Assembly: GCF_003602005.1 (NCBI RefSeq)
Contig: NZ_QZWD01000011.1
Location: forward strand, 1 to 64,000
Reading direction: 5' to 3'
DNA: 64,000 nucleotides
DNA from: Salinisphaera sp. Q1T1-3
GTDB taxonomy: Bacteria > Pseudomonadota > Gammaproteobacteria > Nevskiales > Salinisphaeraceae
The notes under the pieces were generated by a model, which worked only from the letters and a program-made list of their open reading frames with translations, did no database searches and was not told where the DNA came from. Below, in pieces: positions 8,371 to 16,854 of the stretch (within the stretch, counting starts at the first letter, position 1; the number at the start of each line of letters is the position of its first letter). The position numbers were made by a program, and so were the translations under genes.

Positions 8371-9756
8371 ATGACTGTCGTCGACCCCATCGGCCAGCTG
8401 TTCCTGCATCTGGAACGACGCAACCAGCCGATGCACGTCGGCGGGCTGCAGTTGTTCGAGTTGCCCGATGATGCCCCGGTCGATTATGTCCGGCGGCTGG
8501 TCGAGCGCGCCCGGCGTTTCGACATGGTCCAACCGCCGTTCGATCGCCGACTCGTGCAACGCCTGGGTCAGTCGTTCTGGCGTGCCGATACAGGGCTGGA
8601 TCTGGAATATCACGTCCGTCATCTGGCTCTGCCGGCCGCGGGTGCGATACGCGATCTGCTGGCACTGGTCTCCATGCTGCATGGCGCCCTGCTCGATCGA
8701 GCCCGCCCGCTGTGGGAGATGTACATCATCGAAGGCGTGGCCGACCATCGTTTCGCGATCTACACGAAGTTTCATCACGCCATGATGGACGGCGTCTCGG
8801 CCATGCGTCTGATGCATCGGTTCGTATCGCAGACGCCCGATGCCGAGACCGTTCACATGCCCTGGTCGCTGCCACGTAAACGCAGCCGCCAGACGAGCGG
8901 CCGGCTCGCCGACAGCTGGCAGACGATTCAGGCCGGCGCACGACAGGCCCTGGCCCTGCCGAGCGTGCCGGGCGCGCTTTATCAGAGCTGGCACGATGCG
9001 CGCCAGGATGCCGATTTCACCGGTCCGATGCGTGCACCGGCGTGCATGCTCAATCGCCCGATCAGCGGCTCGCGGCGCGTGGCTGCCCAGGGCTATTCGC
9101 TCACCCGGATCCGTGCCGTGGCCGCGCGTTTCGATGCCACCGTCAACGACATCGTGCTCGCCATGTGTGCCTCGGCGCTACGCGCTTATCTGATCGATAA
9201 CGACGGGCTGCCGGCCCGGCCGCTCATCGCCCTCGTGCCGATGTCCCTGCACGACGACAAACACGATGCGACCGGCAACAAGGTCGGCGCGATCTACACC
9301 AACCTGGCGACCAACGTCGCCGATCCGCTCGACCGGTTATCCGCCATCCAGCGTTCGGTGGCCTACTGGAAACGCCGCTACAAGACGATGTCGCCGGCAC
9401 AGATCATGGCTTTCACGGCCACGCTGTCGGCCCCGGCCGGACTCAATCTGCTCACCGGCGCCGCCCCACGCCACCAGGCTTTCAATGTGGTGATCTCCAA
9501 CGTGCCCGGGCCGGCCGAGCCACGCTATCTCGGTGAAGCACGCATGGTGGGCATGTATCCGTTGTCGGTGGTGCTCGACGGCCAGGCGCTCAACATCAGC
9601 CTGACGAGCTATGCCGATGCCATCGAATTCGGGCTGATTGCCTGTCGTCGATCGGTGCCGAGCATGCAGAACCTGCTCCAGTATCTCGGCGAAGCGCTCG
9701 ATGCACTCGATGACGCCTCGTCGGCCACCGAGCCACCGCCGCCCGGCACGATGTAA
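8371..9756 (+). CDS. WS/DGAT wax ester synthase / diacylglycerol acyltransferase
   Basis: The 461-residue protein has the acyltransferase active-site motif HHAMMDG at 135-141 (HHxxxDG, with the second His as catalytic base). It also has the conserved family segments PLWEMYIIEG (114-123), a TVNDIVLA motif near residue 254 and an NVVISNVPGP motif near 373. It joins acyl-CoA to fatty alcohols or diacylglycerol to form storage lipids. Length is typical. No reductase for fatty alcohol synthesis is visible nearby. Thioesterase genes lie about 1.2-3 kb downstream, giving a loose lipid theme. WS/DGATs are common in marine hydrocarbon-associated gammaproteobacteria. Confidence 0.92.
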   Translation: MTVVDPIGQLFLHLERRNQPMHVGGLQLFELPDDAPVDYVRRLVERARRFDMVQPPFDRRLVQRLGQSFWRADTGLDLEYHVRHLALPAAGAIRDLLALVSMLHGALLDRARPLWEMYIIEGVADHRFAIYTKFHHAMMDGVSAMRLMHRFVSQTPDAETVHMPWSLPRKRSRQTSGRLADSWQTIQAGARQALALPSVPGALYQSWHDARQDADFTGPMRAPACMLNRPISGSRRVAAQGYSLTRIRAVAARFDATVNDIVLAMCASALRAYLIDNDGLPARPLIALVPMSLHDDKHDATGNKVGAIYTNLATNVADPLDRLSAIQRSVAYWKRRYKTMSPAQIMAFTATLSAPAGLNLLTGAAPRHQAFNVVISNVPGPAEPRYLGEARMVGMYPLSVVLDGQALNISLTSYADAIEFGLIACRRSVPSMQNLLQYLGEALDALDDASSATEPPPPGTM

Positions 9757-9852
9757 TGCCTGTGGCCGGCCGAGAGCCGGGGCGAGCCAGCGCGACAAAG
9801 GTCGACCGAACGGCGCGCGCAACCACGCCAGCCGGCCAGGCGTAGACACAGC

Positions 9853-10173
9853 ATGGCCAGCGACGACACAACGTGCCGGATCTGCGGGCGCATCGGCGTC
9901 AAGACCACGCGGCATCATCTCATTCCGCGGCGCACCCACCGCCAGAAACGTATCCGCAAACGTTTCGATCGCGACGACCGGCTCGGCCGGATCCTGTCTG
10001 TCTGTCGCCCCTGTCACAGCCATATTCATGCCGTGTTGAGCGAAAAGGCCCTGGCCGAGGTCTACAACACGGGCGAGGCGCTGCGTGCCCATCCGGACAT
10101 CGCGGCATTCGCGGACTGGATCGCCGACAAGCCGGCGGGCTTTCGGCCCACGATCCGGCGGCCGAAGCGCTGA
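9853..10173 (+). CDS. small HNH-like zinc-binding protein
   Basis: This 106-residue basic protein carries CRICG near residue 9, then RHHLIPRRTH near residue 20 and CRPCHSHIHA near residue 52. The CxxC...HH...CxxCHxxIH layout is that of an HNH/McrA-type treble-clef nuclease fold with a structural zinc. The C-terminal helix (EKALAEVYNTGEALRAHPDI) is common in the related small bacterial proteins. Nuclease activity is inferred from the motif. No phage or restriction genes are beside it. Confidence 0.75.
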   Translation: MASDDTTCRICGRIGVKTTRHHLIPRRTHRQKRIRKRFDRDDRLGRILSVCRPCHSHIHAVLSEKALAEVYNTGEALRAHPDIAAFADWIADKPAGFRPTIRRPKR

Positions 10174-10221
10174 ATACGCGCCGCGCCCGCCCAGATTTTC
10201 CGGGCCATCCTCAAAGGGTCG

Positions 10222-10821
10222 CTATAACCACATGACCGCCAGGCCGGTCACACAGATCACCGACCACGCCAGCTCGTGGTTGGCCCGCAAACGCACGAGG
10301 CAGAAGCGCTGGCCGTCGCCGCTGCGCCACGGCGACAGGCGCGGCCAGAACGCCGGCACGTGCGCGGCGTGGCGCGCGGCATCCTGCGGAAACAGCTCGG
10401 CCATGCGCGCATGTTCGCGCGCGAACTTGCGCGGCAGATACCCCAGAAAGAACAGGCCGATTCCCAGCGCCCCGGCCACCCAGATCGCAACGCCCAGCGA
10501 CGTGTCGTTGTTGCCGGCCGCCATCGCGATTCCCAGAAGGATCACGAATGTCCCGAGATAGGCGGGGTTACGGGAATGGGCATAGGGACCTGTCGTGGCC
10601 AGCCGATGATTCTTTTCCAGATGACCGAATGTCCAGGCCCGCAGCATCAGGCCGCCCAGCACGAACAACGACCCGAAAATGAAGGTGCCGACGTCCGGTT
10701 CCGCCAAGGCCAGTACAGCCAGCCCTGCGGCATGCACGAACACCTGGCGCGGTGAAAGCCGACGGCTTGCCAAACGTCGGAACCAGGGTTCTGTCACACG
10801 ATACGCCGTCCGTTGGGTCAT
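10222..10821 (-). CDS. isoprenylcysteine carboxyl methyltransferase / PEMT-like membrane protein
   Basis: The 199-residue protein has four to five hydrophobic segments. The central motif TTGPYAHSRNPAYLGTFVI (about residues 83-101) is the SAM-binding signature of bacterial ICMT/phospholipid-methyltransferase-like proteins, and the region around residues 130-145 (LGYLPRKFAREHARMAELF) is the usual second conserved block. It probably methylates a membrane-associated substrate; in bacteria the substrate is generally unknown. It seems to be a single-gene unit. Confidence 0.8.
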   Translation of the reverse strand: MTQRTAYRVTEPWFRRLASRRLSPRQVFVHAAGLAVLALAEPDVGTFIFGSLFVLGGLMLRAWTFGHLEKNHRLATTGPYAHSRNPAYLGTFVILLGIAMAAGNNDTSLGVAIWVAGALGIGLFFLGYLPRKFAREHARMAELFPQDAARHAAHVPAFWPRLSPWRSGDGQRFCLVRLRANHELAWSVICVTGLAVMWL

Positions 10822-10951
10822 GCCGGCCGCTGCCTGCTCGATGAATGATGGCCGCCACCGTAACCGGGGTTGTTCTTGTCCCTGGAACGAAGATCAACGA
10901 TCAATCAATGAAGCGTTATCGCATCGCCATGCCCGGCTTCATGCGCCGGCC

Positions 10952-10973
10952 GCCGCCACGCCAGCGTGGCGGC
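10952..10973. repeat. 10-bp perfect inverted repeat downstream of tesB
   Basis: GCCGCCACGC and GCGTGGCGGC face each other across two bases, 10 bp beyond the tesB stop codon. There is no T tract, so it may be a transcript-end hairpin rather than a classical terminator. Confidence 0.4.
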
Positions 10974-10982
10974 GTGGCGGCG

Positions 10983-11864
10983 TCAGGTCTCTCGCTGGCG
11001 GATCAGGCCCTCCTGTGCCACCGAGGCCACCAGGCGGCCGTCCCGCGTGAAGATCAACCCCCGTGACAACCCGCGCGCATCCTGTGCGCCCGGGCTTTCC
11101 ATGGCATAGAGCAGCCAGTCGTCGACACGTACGTCACCGTGAAACCACAGGGCGTGATCGATGCTGGCCATCTGCATGCCGGGCGTGAAGAAGGATACAC
11201 CATGCGGCAGCTGGGCCGTGGTCAACAGATTGAAATCGCTGGCGTAGGTCAGCACCGCCCGATGCAACGCCTGGTCGTCGGGCAACCGGTCCTTGGCCCG
11301 AAACCATACGTACTGGCGCGGCTCGCGCTTGTCGGGCGCCAGCATGTTCCAGGGCGAGACCGGCCGCATGTCGATGGCGATCTCGCGCCCGACCGCCTCG
11401 CGCAGGGATTCCGGGACACGGTCCAGTGCATCCACCCATTCATGGCGCAGCTCGTCGTGACTGGCCAGGGTTTCGGGGGGCGCGACATCAGGCATCTCGC
11501 TCTGATGCACGTAGCCGCACTCGGGCACGTGGAATGAGGCGAGCATGGAAAAGATCGGCCGCCCGTGCTGGATCGCCTGGACCCGGCGCGCCGCGAAACT
11601 GCGCCCCTCCCGGATATTGTCGACTTCGTAGACGATCGATTTCGCCATGTCCCCGGGACGCAGGAAATATCCGTGCAGTGAATGACACAGCTGCCCGGGC
11701 GAGACGGTGCGCGTCGCCGCGACCAGGGCCTGACCGGCAACCTGGCCACCGAACACGCTGCGCCCCCCGAGATCCCGGGAACTGCCGCGGAACAATCGGT
11801 CCTCGAGCACTTCGAGATCGAGCTGGGCGAGCAGGTCGGCGACCCGTTGCGACGACGCGGTCAT
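10983..11864 (-). CDS. tesB: acyl-CoA thioesterase II
   Basis: The 293-residue protein is a tandem double-hotdog TesB-type thioesterase. The first hotdog includes FGGQVAGQALVAA and HSLHGYFLRPGD (about residues 39-73). The second includes YASDFNLLTTAQLPHG and the catalytic region MQMASIDHALWFHGDVRVDDWLLY (about 208-256). Conserved Asp, Gln and Thr residues of the family are present in these segments. It hydrolyses medium- and long-chain acyl-CoA to free fatty acid in the cytoplasm. Length matches E. coli TesB (286). A short dispersed-repeat-like end motif (CCAGGGCGTGTCGTCACGAG) lies just upstream. Confidence 0.93.
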   Translation of the reverse strand: MTASSQRVADLLAQLDLEVLEDRLFRGSSRDLGGRSVFGGQVAGQALVAATRTVSPGQLCHSLHGYFLRPGDMAKSIVYEVDNIREGRSFAARRVQAIQHGRPIFSMLASFHVPECGYVHQSEMPDVAPPETLASHDELRHEWVDALDRVPESLREAVGREIAIDMRPVSPWNMLAPDKREPRQYVWFRAKDRLPDDQALHRAVLTYASDFNLLTTAQLPHGVSFFTPGMQMASIDHALWFHGDVRVDDWLLYAMESPGAQDARGLSRGLIFTRDGRLVASVAQEGLIRQRET

Positions 11865-12106
11865 GGGCGAATTCCTGTCCGGCTAAAAACCTTCAGTCCA
11901 GGGCGTGTCGTCACGAGATACGCAGCCCTAAGAGCCCGCAGCCAGGCGACGACCCTCCGGCGTTATCGCGCGCTCATGTGGCCTGGGCCACACCAGGCTC
12001 ACGATGCCTTGTCTTGCTGCCGCTTGGCCGCGGGTGCGACGGTCTATCTCGTGACGACACGCCTCAAGATCACCAAAGTGCCACAATTCGAGACCGTATG
12101 GTCGAC

Positions 12107-12562
12107 TCAGGTGGCCGCCGAAGCCTCACGCAGTACGAATGTCGCCCGCGCGAAGGCGATCGGCCTGTCCGGGTTGTCCTGCCAGCATTGCGCCTGAACC
12201 TGGGCCACATGGCGACCGGCCCGGATCAGGCGTGCCGAAGCAATGCACTCGGCCGGCCCTGCCGAGCGCCAGTAGTCGATCGTGAAATCGACCGGGTCCG
12301 GCAAGCGCGGCGCCGGCGTGTCGATCAGGGCCTCGAACTGCATTGCCAGTTCCAGCAGGGCCGCCAGCGTGCCGCCGTGCAACGCCGGCAGGCTGGCGTT
12401 ACCGATATGTGCGTCCCGATACGGCATGACATAAGCGCGGCGCCCGGGCGCATCGGTCCGCACGATCAGACCGAGATAGCGCGCATATGGCACGGCGGCG
12501 ATCATTGCCTCGTCGTCGCCGGCGGCCAGAGCCGAGGCCAGGGTACTGCCACGCACGCTCAT
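12107..12562 (-). CDS. PaaI-family hotdog thioesterase, second of a pair
   Basis: The 151-residue protein contains a single hotdog domain with the PaaI/YigI-like core HGGTLAALLELAMQFEAL (about residues 62-79) preceding the central helix, then DFTIDYWRSAG and RHVAQVQAQCW strands. Such proteins hydrolyse acyl-CoA esters in the cytoplasm; the substrate is not evident. It overlaps the upstream paralog by four bases (ATGA), so the two are probably made together and may form a heteromer. Confidence 0.8.
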   Translation of the reverse strand: MSVRGSTLASALAAGDDEAMIAAVPYARYLGLIVRTDAPGRRAYVMPYRDAHIGNASLPALHGGTLAALLELAMQFEALIDTPAPRLPDPVDFTIDYWRSAGPAECIASARLIRAGRHVAQVQAQCWQDNPDRPIAFARATFVLREASAAT

Positions 12563-13017
12563 GTGGGCGCCAGCCGGCCGGTCCGGGCGAATGTGGCCGT
12601 GGCCCGCGCGACCGGGCGCGTCGGGTCGTCCTGGTGCAGTACGGCGGTGACGAAGGCCATGCGCTGTGTCACATGATGACAGTCGGCCACGACATCCAGC
12701 GCCGACCCGGCAACTGCCGGGCGCAGATGATCCATGCGCAGATCGAGCGTGGCGATGGCCGAGCGGGCCGACAGAGTCAGAAAGACCGCCAATCCGCAGG
12801 TGGCATCGGCTGCGACGGCCGCGATGCCGGTATGCCAGAGCCCGGCATCGATATCGCCCAGAAATACGTCGCGATACGGCAGGCGCATGTGGACCGACGG
12901 CGGTCCCGCATCAACGAGCGTCAGCCCGATGGCCAGACTGTGCGGAATGGCGGCATGGAAACGCTGGGCAAGCCTTGCCCATGCTTCCGGGTCGATCTGG
13001 TGGTGCGATTCGATCAT
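12559..13017 (-). CDS. PaaI-family hotdog thioesterase-like, first of a pair
   Basis: The 152-residue product is a single hotdog domain paralogous to the following gene: RLPYRDVFLGDIDAGLWHTGIAAVAADATCGL fits the core where the paralog has the canonical HGG. Here the motif reads WHTG, so a catalytic or oxyanion residue may differ. The ATG at 13017 was chosen because it matches the paralog's N-terminus; a GTG at 13089 would add 24 basic residues. The pair looks like a duplicated thioesterase with diverged active sites. Confidence 0.72.
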   Translation of the reverse strand: MIESHHQIDPEAWARLAQRFHAAIPHSLAIGLTLVDAGPPSVHMRLPYRDVFLGDIDAGLWHTGIAAVAADATCGLAVFLTLSARSAIATLDLRMDHLRPAVAGSALDVVADCHHVTQRMAFVTAVLHQDDPTRPVARATATFARTGRLAPT

Positions 13018-13154
13018 TGCCTCAAGATAGCGGGCGCGCGCAGCGGTGTCATGCCGATTGCGCGCCTCGGTATTTCTCCCCGCCGACACGGCGCATCCAT
13101 GGCACGTAGACTGGGATCAGAACCATTCGGCCTTCACGATCACGCGCAACGTTC

Positions 13155-13751
13155 ATGGACCCGACCGAACATCCGTTGTTTCCGTTGTCCACGGTGGTGT
13201 TTCCCGGCGGCATTCTGCCGATGCGGATCTTCGAGCCCCGTTATCTGGACATGGTCTCGCACTGCATGCGACAGGCTACGGGCTTTGTCGTCTGTGCGGC
13301 CCGTCCGGCGGAATCCGGCGGGTTCGCGGCGCCGCGTGCCAGCGGTACACGAGTCTCGATCGCGGATTTCGATCGCCTGGACGATGGCGCACTCGGCATC
13401 ACGGTCCACGGCCATGAGCGCGTGTCGATTCACGACGCGCGCTGCGGCGCGGACGGTCTCTGGTGGGGGCGTATCGCGGCCCTGCCCGAGAGCGCGGACG
13501 GCCCCTGTCCGATCGAGTTCGCGGCGTTAAAGGACATCGTCGCGGCCCTCATCGAGCAGACCGGGCTGCCCTACACGACGGCCAGCACGGATTACAGCTC
13601 AGCGAGCTGGCTGTCCGCGCGTCTGACCGAGCTGTTGCCGTTCGATGCCGCCACCAAGCATCAGCTGCTGTCCACCGACGATCCGATCGAGAGACTGCGC
13701 CGCATCCGGCCGATGGTTGAAATCGAGAACACCGGCCGCAGCGCCGACTGA
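13155..13751 (+). CDS. LON peptidase substrate-binding-domain protein
   Basis: The 198-residue protein begins with the LON N-domain motif HPLFPLSTVVFPGGILPMRIFEPRYLDMV (residues 6-34). The domain continues to the C-terminus, with no AAA+ or peptidase part. Stand-alone LON-domain proteins (COG2802) are common in gammaproteobacteria; their role is unknown but the domain binds substrate polypeptides in Lon. It stops 15 bp before the L,D-transpeptidase gene and may share its transcript. Confidence 0.88.
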   Translation: MDPTEHPLFPLSTVVFPGGILPMRIFEPRYLDMVSHCMRQATGFVVCAARPAESGGFAAPRASGTRVSIADFDRLDDGALGITVHGHERVSIHDARCGADGLWWGRIAALPESADGPCPIEFAALKDIVAALIEQTGLPYTTASTDYSSASWLSARLTELLPFDAATKHQLLSTDDPIERLRRIRPMVEIENTGRSAD

Positions 13752-13766
13752 ACAAGGAATTCGTTG

Positions 13767-15470
13767 ATGAGAGAACGAGGGGATCAGACAGGCCGCGGCT
13801 GGCGACGCGCATCGCGCGCGGCCATCGTGTGCATGACGCTGGCCAGCACCACGGCTTTCGGGGCTACCGATACCGGTCAGGGCAGTAATACGGCTACCGA
13901 CACGGACACGAACACGGTCCAGCCGCAGTCGCCGACGGCCCGGGCGATCGCAGACCAGCTGGACAGCATGGCCGACGGCAACGACCGCCTGGCCGCCATC
14001 AAGGCCTTCTACAAGGCGCGTCAGGACCGGCCGGCCTGGTTCGATACGGAGGGCGATCCGAATGAACAGGCCGGTGCCTTCATCGACTATCTGCACCAGC
14101 TGTCGCAGCAGGGCATCGCGGATTCGGCCTATTTCGACAGCCCGCTCGCCAACGGCGTGCCCAACGTCTCGTCGGACGACCCGCGCCGCCTGGCCGCAGC
14201 CGACGTGGCGCTGAGCCGCACGTTCGTGGCACTGGGCCATGACCTGCATCACGGCGTGATCGACGACGACTCGATCCGTGTGACCTGGCGCACGCCGAAT
14301 CCGCCGGCCGACTACCAGCAGGCGCTGGCACGCGGCACCGACGGCAATCCGGCCCAGGTCCTGAACGCACTGGCACCGCAACAGACCCAGTACGCCAATC
14401 TGACCAAGGCGTTGGCGCAATACCGCCAGATCGCCGACAACGGCGGCTGGTCGACCATCGGCGACGGCAAGGTGCTCAAACAGGGCATGTCCGATCCCCG
14501 GATCGCCACGCTCTGGTCGCGTCTGCAGGCCACGGGCGATGCCCCGGCCGACACGTCGGCGCCCAGCACATACAACGACACGATCATGAAGGCCATGCGT
14601 CACTACCAGACGCGCAACGGCCTCAAGGTCGATGGCCTGCTGGGCCCGAAGACCCGCTCCGCGCTGAACGTGTCCGTCGGCCAGCGCATCGACGAGATCA
14701 AGCTCAATATGGAGCGCTGGCGCTGGATGCCGGCCTCGTTCGGCGAGCGTTACATCGCGGTCAATGTCCCGGCGTTCAAGCTCAAGGCCGTGGACAAGGA
14801 CGGCAAGACCCTGCACATGAACGTCATCGTGGGCGGCAGCTACAACGACAAGGAAACGCCGATCTTCGGCGATACCATGCGCTATCTCGTCTTCCGGCCG
14901 TACTGGAACGTCCCACCGGGAATCGCCGCCGACGAGATCGTGCCGAAACAGCGCAAGAACCCGAATTATCTGGCCTCGAAGAACTACCAGATCGTGCGCA
15001 ACTTCGGCCCCGATGCGCAGCCGCTGGCCGTCACCCCGGCGCACATCAACGCCGTGGCCAACGGCGATCTGCTGATTCGCCAGGCCGGTGGCAAAAACAA
15101 CGCGCTCGGGCTGGTCAAGTTCATCTTCCCGAACGATCACTCGGTGTATCTGCACAGCACATCGGCCAAATCGCTATTCAAGCGCAGCGATCGCGACCTG
15201 TCTCATGGGTGCGTCCGCGTGGCCGATCCCGTCGCGCTGGCCTCTTACGTGCTGGACGGCAAGCCGGGCTGGGACCGGTCACGCATCGAACAGGCCATGC
15301 ACAGCGGCGGGCGCAAGAAAGTCGACCTGGCCCAGTCGGTCCCGGTCTACATGATGTACTGGACGGCCTTTGTCGGGCAGGACGGCACGGTCAATTTCCG
15401 CAAGGATCTGTATGGCCACGACGAGACGTTGACCAACGCTCTCGACAACACGTCCCAGGTCACCCTGTGA
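13767..15470 (+). CDS. L,D-transpeptidase with peptidoglycan-binding domain (YcbB/LdtD type)
   Basis: The ATG at 13767 follows an AAGGA ribosome binding site. The 567-residue product has an N-terminal signal, a scaffold region, a peptidoglycan-binding domain (about 268-301, IMKAMRHYQTRNGLKVDGLLGPKTR) and a C-terminal YkuD catalytic domain. The active site shows His463 and then S-H-G-C-V-R with catalytic Cys482. Large family members of this architecture form 3-3 cross-links in the periplasm and give beta-lactam-tolerant peptidoglycan. Its last bases overlap the next gene's GTG start (GTGA), linking it to an M15-type murein peptidase. Confidence 0.92.
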   Translation: MRERGDQTGRGWRRASRAAIVCMTLASTTAFGATDTGQGSNTATDTDTNTVQPQSPTARAIADQLDSMADGNDRLAAIKAFYKARQDRPAWFDTEGDPNEQAGAFIDYLHQLSQQGIADSAYFDSPLANGVPNVSSDDPRRLAAADVALSRTFVALGHDLHHGVIDDDSIRVTWRTPNPPADYQQALARGTDGNPAQVLNALAPQQTQYANLTKALAQYRQIADNGGWSTIGDGKVLKQGMSDPRIATLWSRLQATGDAPADTSAPSTYNDTIMKAMRHYQTRNGLKVDGLLGPKTRSALNVSVGQRIDEIKLNMERWRWMPASFGERYIAVNVPAFKLKAVDKDGKTLHMNVIVGGSYNDKETPIFGDTMRYLVFRPYWNVPPGIAADEIVPKQRKNPNYLASKNYQIVRNFGPDAQPLAVTPAHINAVANGDLLIRQAGGKNNALGLVKFIFPNDHSVYLHSTSAKSLFKRSDRDLSHGCVRVADPVALASYVLDGKPGWDRSRIEQAMHSGGRKKVDLAQSVPVYMMYWTAFVGQDGTVNFRKDLYGHDETLTNALDNTSQVTL

Positions 15471-16435
15471 CGCCGACCCGAGCCGGGTTGATCGCGCTAG
15501 CCTGCCTCGTGGCCAGTCTGACAGGGCTGCCCGCGGGGGCCGTGGCCGCCAGCAATGAAGGGACCGCGGACGAGGGATTCGCGGTTCGCATCAACGATCG
15601 GCTCGTCGACCGGGCGATCACGAGTGCTTTCGTGATGCCCGACGAGGCGATCCGTGTGGCGGCCCGCGACCTGCCGCCCAGCGCCCGGGTCTCGCTCGAA
15701 GCCGGGGCGGCCGGACTGTCGGCCCGGCGCACCGGCGACAATACGTGGCGTATCGAGGCGCCGTCCGCGCCGGGCGTCTATCCGATCGTGCTGAACCGCA
15801 GCGACGACGCCACCGATCGACGCCTGAACCTGTTCGTAATGCAGCGCTTTGACCCGCACACGGCGACACTCGATGGGTATCGCATCGGTCACTACGAGCT
15901 CGAGCCGCTGCGCGGCCGCGAGATCTACGAGCCGCCCCAGGCGCTGATGCCGGTCACGAAAGACGGGCTCGATACCCATCTCTCGCCCCACTTCACCATC
16001 GGTCAGTTCCTCTGCCATGCCCAACCCGGGCACTGGCCGAAGTACGTGCGCGTCAAACCGATGCTGGTGGCCAAGCTCGAGGCGATCGTCGCCGAACTGC
16101 AACGACGGGGCATCAAGGCCCAGACATTGACCGTGATGAGCGGCTATCGGACGCCGGCCTACAACAAGGCGATCGGCAACACCACGACCTACAGCCGGCA
16201 TCTCTACGGTGGTGCAGCCGATATCTATGTCGATACCAACGGCGACGGACGCATGGACGATCTCAACGGCGATGGCACCGTCGACGTCGACGATGCCGAC
16301 TGGCTGGCCGATCTGATCGCCGGACTCGCCAAGGTCCATCCCGACTTCGCGGGTGGCCTCTCGGCCTATTCGGCGAATTCGGCACACGGCCCGTTCGTGC
16401 ACACCGATGTTCGTGGCGTGGCGGCGCGCTGGTGA
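15467..16435 (+). CDS. secreted M15-type peptidase with two EF-hand-like loops
   Basis: The GTG start overlaps the transpeptidase stop codon. The 322-residue product has a signal peptide and an N-terminal beta-rich region. The C-terminal domain is Peptidase_M15/DUF882-like: SGYRTP begins at residue 225, with the zinc ligands His245 and Asp252 (HLYGGAAD) and His312 (FVHTD). Between zinc ligands two and three lies an acidic insert with two EF-hand/dockerin-like calcium loops, DTNGDGRMDD (256-265) and DLNGDGTVDVDD (265-276). Family enzymes cut D-Ala-containing bonds in peptidoglycan stems. The pairing with an L,D-transpeptidase supports a wall-editing role. Confidence 0.85.
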   Translation: MTPTRAGLIALACLVASLTGLPAGAVAASNEGTADEGFAVRINDRLVDRAITSAFVMPDEAIRVAARDLPPSARVSLEAGAAGLSARRTGDNTWRIEAPSAPGVYPIVLNRSDDATDRRLNLFVMQRFDPHTATLDGYRIGHYELEPLRGREIYEPPQALMPVTKDGLDTHLSPHFTIGQFLCHAQPGHWPKYVRVKPMLVAKLEAIVAELQRRGIKAQTLTVMSGYRTPAYNKAIGNTTTYSRHLYGGAADIYVDTNGDGRMDDLNGDGTVDVDDADWLADLIAGLAKVHPDFAGGLSAYSANSAHGPFVHTDVRGVAARW

Positions 16436-16468
16436 CACGCCATCGGCCCGGACCGCCATGATGCAGAC

Positions 16469-16749
16469 TTAGGGAACCTCTGATCTATTCATCTACGGTC
16501 GCGCCGGTGTCTTTTGCGCGCATCTGACAAGACGCCGCGAGCGCCGTTTGCTGAATGCAAATGAGCGAGCGGCAACGCCGCTCAGGCGCGCGCAAAAGCC
16601 CGGCCGCCAAGCGGTTTGGCCCAAAAGGCCGCGCTACGGCGTTGCATGGCTGGATCATGGCGTGGCTATGACGCGGCGCCATGCGCCTTGTATCGTGGCC
16701 TTCGGGGACTCAAACGCGACCGTGGATGAATAGATCAGCGGTTCCTTAG
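16469..16749. mobile_element. MITE copy 1 (273 bp plus TTAG target duplications)
   Basis: The 273-bp element (16473-16745) has terminal inverted repeats of about 24 bp, GGAACC(T/G)CTGATCTATTCAT at each end, and is bounded by TTAG on both sides as a 4-bp target duplication. It encodes no transposase; the short frames inside are not credible genes. TTAG/CTAA duplications are typical of IS5-group transposases, so a related IS elsewhere probably moves it. A second copy, inverted and about 98% identical by eye, lies at 22847-23127. Confidence 0.88.
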
Positions 16750-16854
16750 GGCCGGGATAGGCCGGTCCGGCCATTTCAGCCGGCCCTATCTGCCGACGAA
16801 ACGATCCACAGCCTGTGGACAGATGCCGCGTCTCGCGTCGCTCTGGCGGCTGGG

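Noticed and set aside
8011-8994. 327-codon minus-strand frame across the DUF2237 and WS/DGAT genes
   Set aside because: It overlaps two strongly supported genes and has no domain or start signal.
13599-15155. 518-codon minus-strand frame opposite the L,D-transpeptidase
   Set aside because: It is antisense to a gene with intact catalytic motifs, and its composition reflects codon bias only.
16485-16733. Short frames of 61-65 codons in the MITEs
   Set aside because: They appear in both copies only because the DNA is repeated, lack ribosome binding sites and resemble no protein.
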